From positions 1 to 64,000 of the forward strand of contig NZ_BDAY01000020.1 of NCBI RefSeq assembly GCF_001612685.1: a stretch of DNA of 64,000 nucleotides. The letters are read 5' to 3'. A program made the translations under genes and the position numbers. The DNA comes from Nocardia altamirensis NBRC 108246 (GTDB lineage: Bacteria > Actinomycetota > Actinomycetes > Mycobacteriales > Mycobacteriaceae). Each line of letters begins with the position of its first letter. Positions within the stretch are counted from its first letter, which is position 1. Of the stretch, positions 41,657 through 50,823 are shown one piece after another. Below the pieces are notes generated by a model that saw nothing but the letters and a program-made list of their open reading frames with translations, did no database searches and was not told where the DNA came from.

Positions 41657-42472
41657 TCACTCGCCGTCGACGCGATCGCGGGCCCGTTCCACCCAGCGCT
41701 CCATCCGGTCGAGTTGTCGCTGGGTGGAACGCAATTGGTCCTGGGCCGTGCGTTCGGTGCTGCGGGTGAACTGCCGCTCCTGCTCGGCGCGATCGAGCTC
41801 GTCCTTCAGCTCGGCGATCCTGGCTTCGATGTCACCGAGCCGTGCTGCCGCCTGCTCGGCCTCGTCGCGGGCGGCATCCCGTGCCGCACGGGCGGATTCG
41901 AGCGCCTCCAGCGCTTCGTCGAGTTCCTCGCGCGGGTTGTCCGCTGGTTCGGGGTCTGCCGCCGCCGCGGGCGTTTCGACCGCGACGAGGCCGGGGCCTG
42001 CGGGGCCGAATCCCGAATAGGTCGTCGCGGTGGCCAAGGTGCCCGTGTGCACCTGCTCGGCGACCGCGGGGTCGGCGAGCGCCGCGGTCAGCGTCTGTCC
42101 GATCTCGCGCAGCACGCCCTCGTTCACCGGATGCCCGTGCTCGGCGGCCAGTGCCCCGGCCTTCTTCGCCAACGCGGTCACCGCCTGCTGCCGCTGTCCC
42201 GTCAGGCTGCGCAGTTCGGCGCCGGACAGTCGCTGCTGTGCGGTGCGCAGTGCCGCGCCGAGCTGGAGCAGCGCGTCGACGTCGTCAGGCGCCTCGCGGG
42301 CGAGCAGGTTCACCGTCCACGCGGTGACGGTGGGTTTGCGCAGCTTGCCGATCGCGGCGGCGAGTTCTTTGTCGCCCGCATCCCTGGCCGCTTTGACCCT
42401 GGCCGTGCGGGCCGTGACGAACTCGCTCGGCGCGAGTCCGTACAGGTCGACGGCGATGTCGTCCACGGTCAT
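41657..42472 (-). CDS. Hypothetical protein with C-terminal coiled coil
   Basis: 271 aa. The N-terminal half (LYGLAPSEFVTARTARVKAA, GKLRKPTVTAWTVNLLARE, DALLQLGAALRTAQQRLSG) is helical and conserved-looking. Residues about 170-271 are a long heptad-like coiled coil rich in Arg, Glu and Ala (EALESARAARDAARDEAEQAAARLGDIEARI in part). The ATG at 42472 is used, though the frame is open upstream with an in-frame ATG seven codons earlier (MSLRLVS). Function unknown. Confidence 0.78.
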   Translation of the reverse strand: MTVDDIAVDLYGLAPSEFVTARTARVKAARDAGDKELAAAIGKLRKPTVTAWTVNLLAREAPDDVDALLQLGAALRTAQQRLSGAELRSLTGQRQQAVTALAKKAGALAAEHGHPVNEGVLREIGQTLTAALADPAVAEQVHTGTLATATTYSGFGPAGPGLVAVETPAAAADPEPADNPREELDEALEALESARAARDAARDEAEQAAARLGDIEARIAELKDELDRAEQERQFTRSTERTAQDQLRSTQRQLDRMERWVERARDRVDGE

Positions 42473-42567
42473 ACTGACCAAGCGTAACGACATCGCGGCG
42501 GCGAGCGAAACAACCCAAGTATTGGACTTGTGTCCACATATTGGGCGGAACGCGAAAGGCATTGCTA

Positions 42568-42660
42568 GTGAACACGTTTGGATTTCAATTGCTCGGCCGT
42601 ATGCTCCCGAACATTCTCGCGCTCTCGCTGCTCGGCCTGTTGGGCACCTCGCTGCACTAG
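42568..42660 (+). CDS. Candidate small membrane peptide (30 aa)
   Basis: GTG at 42568 after AAAGG, ending TAG at 42660. The translation VNTFGFQLLGRMLPNILALS then LLGLLGTSLH is hydrophobic with one potential membrane helix, and it fills the divergent gap between the coiled-coil protein and the lipoprotein. The only evidence is this local composition and a ribosome-binding-site-like sequence. Confidence 0.4.
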   Translation: MNTFGFQLLGRMLPNILALSLLGLLGTSLH

Positions 42661-42776
42661 TCTCGTCCGCGTTCGCCGACATCACCCGTGGAGCTGATGC
42701 GGCCCCTACGTGCGTCCGGGTATCCTCACCGCGTTCGCGAGCTGCGTGAATGTGTTTCGGTGAGAGAGGTTTTCCG

Positions 42777-43295
42777 GTGAATTTTCCAGGAGCGAGGCTG
42801 CTGGCACGCGTGGTGTTTGCCCTCGTAGCGGTGGCCGCGGTGGTGGTCACGGTGGTCGGTTGTTCGTCCTCCGAGAGCAGCGGCAGCACGGCCGACTCGG
42901 CCAAGGTCGGCGGCTGCCTCGACGGCATCAAGGGTGCAACGGTCGATGTCAAGGCCGGGTCGGTCGACTGCTCGTCGGACAAGGCCGTGTACAAGATCGC
43001 GCAGACGGTCGACAAGAAAGGCGCTTGCTCGACGGATTACACCGAGGCCGGCGCCGCGGGTGGTAGCGCTTTCCTGTGCCTGGTGCCCAATTTCAAACAG
43101 GGCAGCTGCTACAGCGAAAATCCGGCCAGCGGCTTCAAGCCGGTGGACTGTGGTGCCGCCGAGGCCACGTTCCGCGTGGTGAAGCGTGTCGACGGTGAGG
43201 CAGACGAGCTGCTGTGCGGGCAGGATGCCGACAGCTTCCGGCTGATCGCCGCGGCGCCGAAGACCACCTACTGCCTGGCCAAGCCCAAGGTTTGA
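42777..43295 (+). CDS. Putative lipoprotein (LppU-like)
   Basis: 172 aa. GTG at 42777 behind GAGAGG. An N-terminal basic stretch, then VFALVAVAAVVVTVVGCSSS with lipobox V-V-G-C, so lipid-modified and anchored to the membrane. The mature part carries several Cys (CLDGI, SVDCSSDKAVYKIA, CSTDY, CLVPNFKQGSC), which probably form disulfides, and resembles the Cys-rich actinobacterial LppU family. It abuts the stop of the helicase-associated gene (43296). Confidence 0.78.
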   Translation: MNFPGARLLARVVFALVAVAAVVVTVVGCSSSESSGSTADSAKVGGCLDGIKGATVDVKAGSVDCSSDKAVYKIAQTVDKKGACSTDYTEAGAAGGSAFLCLVPNFKQGSCYSENPASGFKPVDCGAAEATFRVVKRVDGEADELLCGQDADSFRLIAAAPKTTYCLAKPKV

Positions 43296-45593
43296 TCAAT
43301 CGAGGAGGGCGACGGAGGCGATCCGGTGCAGCGTGAAATGCCGGATCGCGCCCGTCACCGGGTCGACCGCGTCGAGCTGACCGTTGCCGACCTTCACCGG
43401 CTCAACCACGCGCTGCGTCGCGACGCCTTGGGCGTCGACGTAGCCGATATTGACCGACCGCCGCACCCGCGCTGCCAGCTGCAGCAGTGCCAGGGTCGCC
43501 GCGGTATTGGTGCGGGTGCCGTCGGTGCGCACCGACTGTCCGGAACGGGCGCTGGTCGCGAGCTCGGCCGCGCGTAGCTCGGTGACCAGCAGTTGCAGCT
43601 GCTCGGCACTCGGCGGCGTCGGCCGCCACGGCTGCCTGGCATTGGGCCGGACCGAAATCCGGGCGCCACGCACCCGCAGATCGACGATGACCCCCGCCGA
43701 ATCCTCGCCTGCCGGTGCGAAACCGGCCGCGCGGAGTTGTTCGAGCACCTCGCCGAGCGGGGCCTGAGCGATGGCCACCGTCGGCGCGATGGCCCGCAGC
43801 GCCAGCGTGCCGGCCACCGGTGCCGCGAGCACCTGGGCGAGCAGTGCCGGATCGTCGCTGCGCAGGAACGACTGCGCCATTCCCGCCCGCAGCTGGCCGT
43901 GCCGCCGGGCGACATCGTCGATCAGATAGGTCAAGGCTTGCGGAATCGGGGTCCGCGAGTGCTTCGTGAACAGCGCGTGCAGTTCGGCCGCGGTGAGCCC
44001 GGCATCGAGCGCGCGTCGCACCGATCCCTCGCTGATCCGGTAGACCGTTGCGGCGCCCGCGGATTCGACGTCGGCGACCAGGGCGACGCGGTGTTGCAGG
44101 TCGGCGGTGAGCGGGCCGGGCGCGATCACTGTCAGATCCGCCTGGACCAGCACGTGATCCACCGGGGCGGGCAGCGCCGTCTCCATCGCCGCCTCGGCGT
44201 CGGCGGCGCTGGTCGGGGTGCCGTGCAGCAGCGCCCGCGCCGGTGAGCCGAGCGCGTCGCGGCCGATGAAGCCGAGCGCCGCGGCCTCGGCCAGCGTGTG
44301 CTGCACCGCCTCCAGGCGAAAGTGCCTGCGCCATCGCGGTTGCCGCCACGCCAGCACGCGGCCGATGTCGGCGGGCGGCAAGGCGCTGCCGGACGGATAC
44401 TCGGCGAGCAGGCCGAGGATGGTATGCCGGTCGCGCGGCGCGTGCGGGCTGCGCAGCTCGATCGAAAGGGCCGCGAGCGGCTTGTCATTGGCGTCGCGCA
44501 TGCCGATCATCCATGGCGCCCTGTCCAATTCGAGCCACGCCATGGCCAACGCGACCCAGCGCCTGGCGAGTGGTGCCTCCAGCCAGGCGTCCACGGCCGG
44601 GGTCGGCGCCCAGAAATCGTCGGTCGAATCGACCTCAGGCGGCGGGTCCGGCAAACCTTTTTCGATGAGGCGCGCGGCCGCCAGCAGTTCGACCAGCAAA
44701 CCCGCGCGGAGCTCGTCCACACCGGCGTGTTTGGCGATCCGGCGGATCTCCCGCACGCCGAGTCCGCCTGCGCGCAGCGCGGGTGCGGGCGCCTGGCCGA
44801 GCAGCTCCAAGACGGCCGTGCAGTGCCGCAGCAGTTCGCCGACCTCACCCGCCGCGACGGCGTTCACCTCGGCGGACGTCTGTTTCTTCGGCTTGGGCTT
44901 CGGCGGGGTCAGCGCGTGCGGATGGGTCACCGGCTCGTTGCGCAGGATCTGGCCGACGGTGACGGGCAGTTCCACGGTCTCGTCGTCGATCCGGTGCAAC
45001 AGCCTGCGAGTGAGGAGTTGCTGCACCGGGCGGTCGGCCGGGGTGCCGGGCGCGGCGTCTCTGGTGCGGCCGCGCGGGCCGGTGGTGGCCAGCTTGTCCA
45101 GCAGCGCGCTCGCGGCGGCCGACAGTTCGGGCAGTGCGGCGCGCACTTCCGGCTCGGTGAGCGCGTCGGGGATCTCGGTGGTGCTGCCGATCGGCCATGG
45201 CAGCGCCTCGACGGCGGCCGCGACCAAGTGCAGCTCGTCTCCGACGGTCCAGACCAGCGCCCGGGCGGACAATCGCGCCAGCGCGGCGTCGATCGCGGTG
45301 GCCGACACGCGTTCGCGCAGCTGCACGTGCAACTCGGCGCGGCGCAGCGGGGCGCCGTTGCTGTCGGTGCGCGTCACCCCGTGCACCGCAAGTGTTTCCA
45401 GAATGGCGAAGTCGAGCGTGTCGAGGTCATCGGTGGCGCGCAGCACCGAGGCGCGCTGCTCGGCGCGAGCGGCGAGCACCGCCATCGAGGAGGGCAGCGG
45501 CACAGCCAGATCGGGCCGGAGTTCGAGCAGCGTCACCAACTCGGCATCGCTGCGTGCCCCGAGCCATCCCGCCAGGGAGGAGGTCGCGGTCAT
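43296..45593 (-). CDS. Helicase-associated domain protein (Rv0862c-like)
   Basis: 765 aa. The N-terminal WLGARSDAELVTLLELRPDLA and LPSSMAVLAARAEQRASVLRA match the XPB/Ssl2-like helicase-associated family; the C-terminal part has VQADLTVIAPGPLTADLQHRVALVADVESAGAATVYRIS and a WYL-like end (VNIGYVDAQGVATQRVVEPVKVGNGQ). No helicase Walker motifs. The ATG at 45593 starts the conserved N-terminus. In mycobacteria this gene (Rv0862c) sits beside XPB and may regulate it; here they are 4.5 kb apart on opposite strands. Confidence 0.87.
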   Translation of the reverse strand: MTATSSLAGWLGARSDAELVTLLELRPDLAVPLPSSMAVLAARAEQRASVLRATDDLDTLDFAILETLAVHGVTRTDSNGAPLRRAELHVQLRERVSATAIDAALARLSARALVWTVGDELHLVAAAVEALPWPIGSTTEIPDALTEPEVRAALPELSAAASALLDKLATTGPRGRTRDAAPGTPADRPVQQLLTRRLLHRIDDETVELPVTVGQILRNEPVTHPHALTPPKPKPKKQTSAEVNAVAAGEVGELLRHCTAVLELLGQAPAPALRAGGLGVREIRRIAKHAGVDELRAGLLVELLAAARLIEKGLPDPPPEVDSTDDFWAPTPAVDAWLEAPLARRWVALAMAWLELDRAPWMIGMRDANDKPLAALSIELRSPHAPRDRHTILGLLAEYPSGSALPPADIGRVLAWRQPRWRRHFRLEAVQHTLAEAAALGFIGRDALGSPARALLHGTPTSAADAEAAMETALPAPVDHVLVQADLTVIAPGPLTADLQHRVALVADVESAGAATVYRISEGSVRRALDAGLTAAELHALFTKHSRTPIPQALTYLIDDVARRHGQLRAGMAQSFLRSDDPALLAQVLAAPVAGTLALRAIAPTVAIAQAPLGEVLEQLRAAGFAPAGEDSAGVIVDLRVRGARISVRPNARQPWRPTPPSAEQLQLLVTELRAAELATSARSGQSVRTDGTRTNTAATLALLQLAARVRRSVNIGYVDAQGVATQRVVEPVKVGNGQLDAVDPVTGAIRHFTLHRIASVALLD

Positions 45594-45948
45594 CCGATCC
45601 AGCCTACGGTCTCTGCTGGTCGCCTGCCGAGGCAGTGCGTCGTACGGCCCGCCCGAGAACTGGTTTCGGGAGTACATGGGTAACTCGCCGGGCACCGGCT
45701 AACACACTTCATTTCGTACCGCCCGGCCGCCAACGCTTCTCGAGTAGCACCTAGGTCTGGCCTGAAGTCGCGGAGAGGCGGGGGAGCGTTACCCATGTGC
45801 TCCCGAGATCAGTCGTTCCGTGTCAATTCGATCCTTCGAGCCTAATAGACGCAGGCCGTTGGCCGCCGCGTGGCGACGATGCTGCTCGTCCGGAGTTATA
45901 CGGCAGCGGTGAAGTTGCTAGGCGTGGCGCGCATGCCACAATGGCAGC
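45594..45948. other. 355-bp divergent intergenic region with a 28-bp inverted repeat
   Basis: No gene is supported. It must carry the promoters of the helicase-associated gene (minus) and the 62-aa gene (plus). It contains the inverted repeat described next. TTGCTA (45916) before a CAATGG stretch near 45940 may be the plus-strand promoter of a leaderless transcript. Confidence 0.45.
45658..45814. repeat. Inverted repeat of 28-bp motif, one copy per divergent promoter
   Basis: Arm 1 (45658-45685, read on the minus strand) contains GTTACCCATGTACTCCCGAA; arm 2 (45787-45814, plus strand) contains GTTACCCATGTGCTCCCGAG. They match at 23 of 28 positions and each points toward its own downstream gene. 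Likely a shared regulator or promoter element. Confidence 0.6.
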
Positions 45949-46137
45949 GTGGTGAACAAATCGAAGAAACCTTATGTCGACAACGGCTGGCCGAAGGTGG
46001 CCGAGGGTGACCACGCGGTCACCGAGCTCTCGTCGACCCGTTCCGGTGGGCTCTCGCCGTACGGTGAGGACACCGAGTTTCCGGTCCCGGCAGATCAGCT
46101 GCCCTACATGCACCCGAACACGGTGATCAACCGCTGA
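45949..46137 (+). CDS. Small hypothetical protein (62 aa)
   Basis: 62 aa: [20 protein letters not shown], then [20 protein letters not shown] and [14 protein letters not shown]. Polar and proline-containing; no signal or membrane segment. The GTG at 45949 has no clear Shine-Dalgarno, fitting a leaderless mRNA. Codon use and a terminator directly after the stop support it. Position beside rpfA and cspB resembles the small Rv0863-type gene, but I am not certain of orthology. Confidence 0.65.
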   Translation: MVNKSKKPYVDNGWPKVAEGDHAVTELSSTRSGGLSPYGEDTEFPVPADQLPYMHPNTVINR

Positions 46138-46162
46138 TTTCCGGACGGAGAAGTCCGAAGAT

Positions 46163-46204
46163 ACGACTAAGGCCCCGCATCCGAGGATGCGGGGCCTTAG
46201 TCGT
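46163..46204. terminator. Long bidirectional terminator
   Basis: ACGACTAAGGCCCCGCATCC (46163-46182) pairs with GGATGCGGGGCCTTAGTCGT (46185-46204). About 18-19 bp can pair around a small loop. It lies between convergent genes and is followed by a (TG)7 tract. Confidence 0.9.
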
Positions 46205-46218
46205 GTGTGTGTGTGTGA

Positions 46219-46985
<767 letters not shown>

Positions 46986-47271
46986 GGTCCGGTGGTTGCC
47001 GGTTGTCCCGGCTCGGTAAAGACCGTACGACGATCGCCGCGAAAAATCACCATTTGATAACCGGCGTGTACGGGCCGGTCTCGGTGCGATATCAACGCGT
47101 GCGTACGGCCTTCTGTGCAGCTAGAAGCGGTGCGGTCGGGTGAGTGCCTCGCCGTCACCGGCCCGTGACCTTCTCGTTATGTGACCAGGATCACATCCGA
47201 GATTCGGTAACGACAGACGCGGGTAACCGGTTCGCACCGTGCCGGTGGCCGTTGGTTCAGCCACGGCGGCG
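46986..47271. other. Intergenic region upstream of the rpfA leader
   Basis: About 290 bp with no supportable gene. It carries the rpfA promoter and the 3' flank of the small membrane-protein gene. Within it, around 47029-47180, the sequence is locally AT-richer (AAAAATCACCATTTGATAAC), a plausible promoter area. Confidence 0.45.
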
Positions 47272-47514
47272 TCAGCGTGACCTGCGACCCGAACGGAGGG
47301 CGAAGACCACCCCGAGCAGAAACCCGAGTGGTGCCAGCAGCGCCCCGAAGTAGAGCCACAGGCCCGGTGAACCGTCGGACACCACCGGCGTCAGGAAGAT
47401 CGCGATGATCGCCAGCAATCCCAGCGCGAACAGGCCGAGCGCGAGCTGCAGCAACCAGTCACCTTTGCGGTGCGGTGCACCGCCGGACGGTGGAGCGGCG
47501 GAAGGGTTCGTCAC
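47272..47514 (-). CDS. Small membrane protein (80 aa)
   Basis: 80 aa with two hydrophobic helices: LQLALGLFALGLLAIIAIFL and LWLYFGALLAPLGFLLGVVF, then a short Arg-rich tail. The N-terminus is polar (TNPSAAPPSGG). GTG start at 47514. No known domain recognised. It is divergent from cspB and in the rpfA-cspB neighbourhood, matching the kind of small membrane protein found next to cspB in mycobacteria (Rv0870c). Confidence 0.75.
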   Translation of the reverse strand: MTNPSAAPPSGGAPHRKGDWLLQLALGLFALGLLAIIAIFLTPVVSDGSPGLWLYFGALLAPLGFLLGVVFALRSGRRSR

Positions 47515-47717
47515 CCCACGACCGTAAAACTGATGTGCTTGCGTTATTCACATCGGGGTAGACTCGAGGTCACACGCGTCCCGCATCCCTTGCTGGGCGC
47601 GCTTCTTTTCGCTAACAGAAAAGGGCTCGTACGCGGCGGTCTGCCACTGCGGGTCTGTGGACAGATGTGCTCGGGCCGGTGCGGTTCCGAGTTTTCGATG
47701 ATGAACGGGTGAGCGCA

Positions 47718-48140
47718 GTGCCGACCGGCAGGGTGAAGTGGTACGACGTCGAAAAGGGCTTCGGCTTCCTTTCCCAGGACGAGGGGGAGGACGTCTATGT
47801 CCGGTCGTCCGCGTTGCCCGACGGCGTCGAGGGACTCAAGCCGGGGCAGCGCGTCGAGTTCGGCATGGCCGCTGGCCGTCGTGGTCCGCAGGCGCTGAGC
47901 CTGAAGCTGCTGGAGGCGCCGCCGTCGGTGCGTCAGGGGCAGGAGCGCGAGCGCGCCCGCAAGGAGCCCGTCCCGCGCAGGCACACGCCGGACGAGCTGC
48001 ACGGGATGGTCGAGGACATGATCACCCTGCTCGAGGCGACGGTGCAGCCGGACCTGCGCAAGGGCAAGTACCCCGATCGCAAGACGGCCCAGCGCATCTC
48101 CGAGGTTGTCCGCGCCGTCGCGCGCGAACTAGACCACTGA
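47718..48140 (+). CDS. cspB: Cold-shock protein with C-terminal extension (CspB)
   Basis: 140 aa. Residues 1-65 are the cold-shock domain: [17 protein letters not shown] (RNP1-like KGFGFL) and [11 protein letters not shown] (RNP2-like), then [20 protein letters not shown]. Beyond is a 70-residue extension with [20 protein letters not shown], as in mycobacterial CspB (Rv0871). The GTG at 47718 matches the MPTGKVKWYD start of that orthologue; a GTG at 47709 is the alternative. Binds single-stranded RNA/DNA. Convergent with DUF2771. Confidence 0.92.
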   Translation: MPTGRVKWYDVEKGFGFLSQDEGEDVYVRSSALPDGVEGLKPGQRVEFGMAAGRRGPQALSLKLLEAPPSVRQGQERERARKEPVPRRHTPDELHGMVEDMITLLEATVQPDLRKGKYPDRKTAQRISEVVRAVARELDH

Positions 48141-48146
48141 GTTTTG

Positions 48147-48183
48147 GCCGCGTGGGCCCGCGCTATGCCGCGTGGGCCCACGC
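48147..48183. terminator. Terminator between cspB and DUF2771, with a direct repeat
   Basis: GCGTGGGCCC (48150-48159) pairs with GGGCCCACGC (48174-48183). The 13-bp segment GCCGCGTGGGCCC occurs directly at 48147 and 48167. GGGCCC is self-complementary, so other stems are possible. Confidence 0.7.
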
Positions 48184-48189
48184 CGGCTC

Positions 48190-48702
48190 TTACGGTTCGG
48201 TGCTGATCGACCAGGCCGCGTGCGGGCGGTAGGACTCCTCGCCGGTGTCGATGTCCTTGGTGAGGATCGGCAGCTGCAGTTCGACTCCGGCCAGCCGCAG
48301 GTCCGGCTCCGGACGCGACTCGATGGTGATGGCCAGCGCGCCGTCCGGGAAATCATTGTGGCTGACCACTCGGTCCACCCGATCGCCGTTGGGCAGCACG
48401 TAGACCAGCCTGGCCATCCACGGCGCTTCCGCGATCTTCTTCGGCAGCGACAGTTGCAGCGGGTAGTCCGGTGGCACCTCGAGCTCGACGGTCTTGCCGA
48501 AGCGGCAGTCCTCCAGGCGCACTGTGCAATACACGTAGGGCGCGACGGTGACCGTCCGGCCGTGGGCGTAGGCGGTGATCTCCGGATCGCGTTCCTTCGC
48601 GTCGCCGATCAGCGTGACGAGCACAGCGACGAAGGCAGCGGTGAACACCAGCCCAGCGGCGACGATCAACGCCACGATCGTCCGGGTGCCCGGCCGCTTC
48701 AC
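48190..48702 (-). CDS. DUF2771 family membrane-anchored protein
   Basis: 170 aa. A signal-anchor helix (IVALIVAAGLVFTAAFVAVL) is followed by an extracytoplasmic beta domain (TAYAHGRTVTVAPYVYC, CRFGKTVELEVPPDYPLQLSL, ARLVYVLPNGDRVDRV). Resembles DUF2771, known as Rv0875c in mycobacteria, at the same place in the gene order. GTG start at 48702. Function unknown; likely in the envelope. Confidence 0.85.
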   Translation of the reverse strand: MKRPGTRTIVALIVAAGLVFTAAFVAVLVTLIGDAKERDPEITAYAHGRTVTVAPYVYCTVRLEDCRFGKTVELEVPPDYPLQLSLPKKIAEAPWMARLVYVLPNGDRVDRVVSHNDFPDGALAITIESRPEPDLRLAGVELQLPILTKDIDTGEESYRPHAAWSISTEP

Positions 48703-48709
48703 GCCACGA

Positions 48710-48762
48710 CCTCGCTGCCGCTCGGCTCCGTCGTACGCGAGGGCGCGCTGTGTCCTCGGTTC
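48710..48762. repeat. Dispersed GC-rich repeat, copy B
   Basis: Begins CCTCGCTGCCGCTCGGCTCC and ends GTGTCCTCGGTTC; pairs with copy A at 12624-12673 at about 85% identity with one 3-nt gap. Lies in the spacer between the MFS stop and the DUF2771 start. Confidence 0.6.
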
Positions 48763-48777
48763 ACTGGCTTGGATCTC

Positions 48778-50682
48778 CTATCCCTCGTTGGATACGGGTG
48801 GTGTCGCGCCGCCGGTTCCCGGTCGGCGGTACGCGTTGGAAGTGTGTGGCATCGGCCGGGTTGCCGGCACTTCCTGCTCCGCGTGTTGCGGCCGATTTCC
48901 GCCGAGTCCGGGCAGCAGCGAGTGACCGCGGTAGCTGACGAAGGTCTGCACCAGGCCGACGACGAGGATCGCGGTGATGACCGCGAAGCCCTTCCAGTAC
49001 TCGGTCGGCAGCAGCACACCCGCCGCGCCGCCGACGACCCAGCTGAGCTGCAGCACGGTTTCCGAACGACCGAAGCCGGACGCGATCGACTCCGGCGGCA
49101 GGTCGTCCTGGATCAACGCGTCGAGCGACACCTTCGCCAGCGCGCTGGTACCCGACGCGACCAGGGCGGCCAGTGCCGCGCCGAGCAGATTGTTGGTGAA
49201 GGTCGCGAAGAGCGAGACCAGCGCGCAGGCCGCGACGCAGCCGAGCACGATCAGCGTCGGCCTGCCGAGCTTGAGCCGGGCGCCGGTCGCGTTGCCCGTG
49301 AAATTGCCGATCGCCGCGGCCGCGCCGACCACGCCGAGCATCGCGGCCTGCTTCACGGCCTCGTGCTCGGTGGACTTCGCGACGAACGCGACATAGAAGG
49401 TGAGGAACCCGGTCAACACGCGGACCGCGCTGTTGCCCCACAACCCGGTCACCACCGAGCGGCCCAGCGGCTGCCTGCGCTTGCGTGGCGGAACCGCGGA
49501 TTCCTTGTCCGGCGAAAGGACTTCGGTGTGCGCGTCCGAGCCGTGATAGCTCAGCGTCGCTGGCACCTCGCCCTCGGTGACCTCGACCCAGGACGGGATG
49601 CGCAGGCTGAGGAAGGTGCCTGCACAGGCGATCAGCGCGGCGAGGATCAGCGCGCCGTCCGAGCCTGCGATGAGCGCGGCGATGCCTGCGATCGCTCCCG
49701 CGCCCATGGTGCCGCCGACCAGGCCGAACACGGTGAGCCGAGAGTTGGTACGCACCAAGTCGATATCGGGAGGGAGCACGCGCGGCGTCACCGCGCTCTT
49801 GAGCACCGAGAACGATTTACTGCCGACCATCATGCACAGCGCGAGCGGATACAGTCCCCAGCTGTCGAATTCGAGGATGAGCGCGACCGCGACCAGGATC
49901 CGCAACGCGAACGAAGTCGCAAGCGCCACCCGGCGGCCGTGCTGTAGTCGGTCGAGCAGCGGGCCGATCAGCGGCGCGATCACCGCGAACGGGGCGATCG
50001 TGATCAGCAGGTACAGCGCGACATTCGTCTTGCTCTCCGCGGTGGCGCTGGCGAAGAAGAGGGTGTTGGCCAAGGCGACGGCGACCGCGGCATCGAGCGC
50101 GAAGTTCGCCATCGTCGCGTAGGTGAGTGCGGTGAGGCCGGACTTGTCGGCGCCGTCCGCCTTCGCCGCGCGCTGGAAGGTGGCGATGCCCTTCTCGGTC
50201 AGCTGGCGGCCGCGCATGGCGGCGACCCTGGTCACCGTCAGCTTGCGCGGAATGCGTGGCGTACCAGGCGGAGTGGGGGCCTCGCCTGCCGTTTCGCCGG
50301 TCTCCGGTTGCTCGGGGAAGGGCTTGGTCGGCGGCGGGGCCGCAGACTCCGGTTCGGCGGGTGGCGGTTCGGTGTGATGCGGCGGTTGCGGGCGGTGTGG
50401 GAAGACGCGGCGCGGTGTGCGCGCGGGATCGGGTTCGCCGGAGGGGCGTCGGGACTCCGCGCGCGGAGTCGGGTGTCGGCGAGTTTCGGCATTCGACGGG
50501 TCGGGCGTGTCGTAGTCCGGCAGTGCGGTGCGATTGGGATCCAACGGCGGCAGCGGCCCGCGCCTGGTCGGCGCGTTCGGCGGGGGATAGCGATCGAAAC
50601 CGGGATGCCGTTCGATCGGCGGATACTCCTCGCCGTCCCACCGATCACGGTCGGGACCGGAAGGTTCGCGGGGAGTCGTCAC
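48778..50682 (-). CDS. MFS transporter with long Pro-rich N-terminal tail
   Basis: 634 aa. Residues 1-140 are Pro/Arg/Glu-rich and disordered; a basic segment (PRIPRKLTVTRVAAMRGRQ) follows, then about twelve transmembrane helices. Typical segments include LYLLITIAPFAVIAPLIGPLLDRLQHGRRV (the Asp/Arg loop of MFS proteins), KSAVTPRVLP and LTVFGLVGGTMGAGAIAG. Relative of mycobacterial Rv0876c. GTG start at 50682. It is the probable first gene of an MFS-DUF2771 unit. Substrate unknown. Confidence 0.87.
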   Translation of the reverse strand: MTTPREPSGPDRDRWDGEEYPPIERHPGFDRYPPPNAPTRRGPLPPLDPNRTALPDYDTPDPSNAETRRHPTPRAESRRPSGEPDPARTPRRVFPHRPQPPHHTEPPPAEPESAAPPPTKPFPEQPETGETAGEAPTPPGTPRIPRKLTVTRVAAMRGRQLTEKGIATFQRAAKADGADKSGLTALTYATMANFALDAAVAVALANTLFFASATAESKTNVALYLLITIAPFAVIAPLIGPLLDRLQHGRRVALATSFALRILVAVALILEFDSWGLYPLALCMMVGSKSFSVLKSAVTPRVLPPDIDLVRTNSRLTVFGLVGGTMGAGAIAGIAALIAGSDGALILAALIACAGTFLSLRIPSWVEVTEGEVPATLSYHGSDAHTEVLSPDKESAVPPRKRRQPLGRSVVTGLWGNSAVRVLTGFLTFYVAFVAKSTEHEAVKQAAMLGVVGAAAAIGNFTGNATGARLKLGRPTLIVLGCVAACALVSLFATFTNNLLGAALAALVASGTSALAKVSLDALIQDDLPPESIASGFGRSETVLQLSWVVGGAAGVLLPTEYWKGFAVITAILVVGLVQTFVSYRGHSLLPGLGGNRPQHAEQEVPATRPMPHTSNAYRRPGTGGATPPVSNEG

Positions 50683-50823
50683 GTCCTCAATTCTGTCGTA
50701 CTTCCGCGCGGGGCGTTCACTCGCTGCCGAAGGTGTCGGCCGATGGTCACTTTCGTGATGCCGTCGACCGCGGTGCGTGCCTGCCTGGCCGTGCTTGTGC
50801 GGGCAGCACCGTGCGCATCGCGA

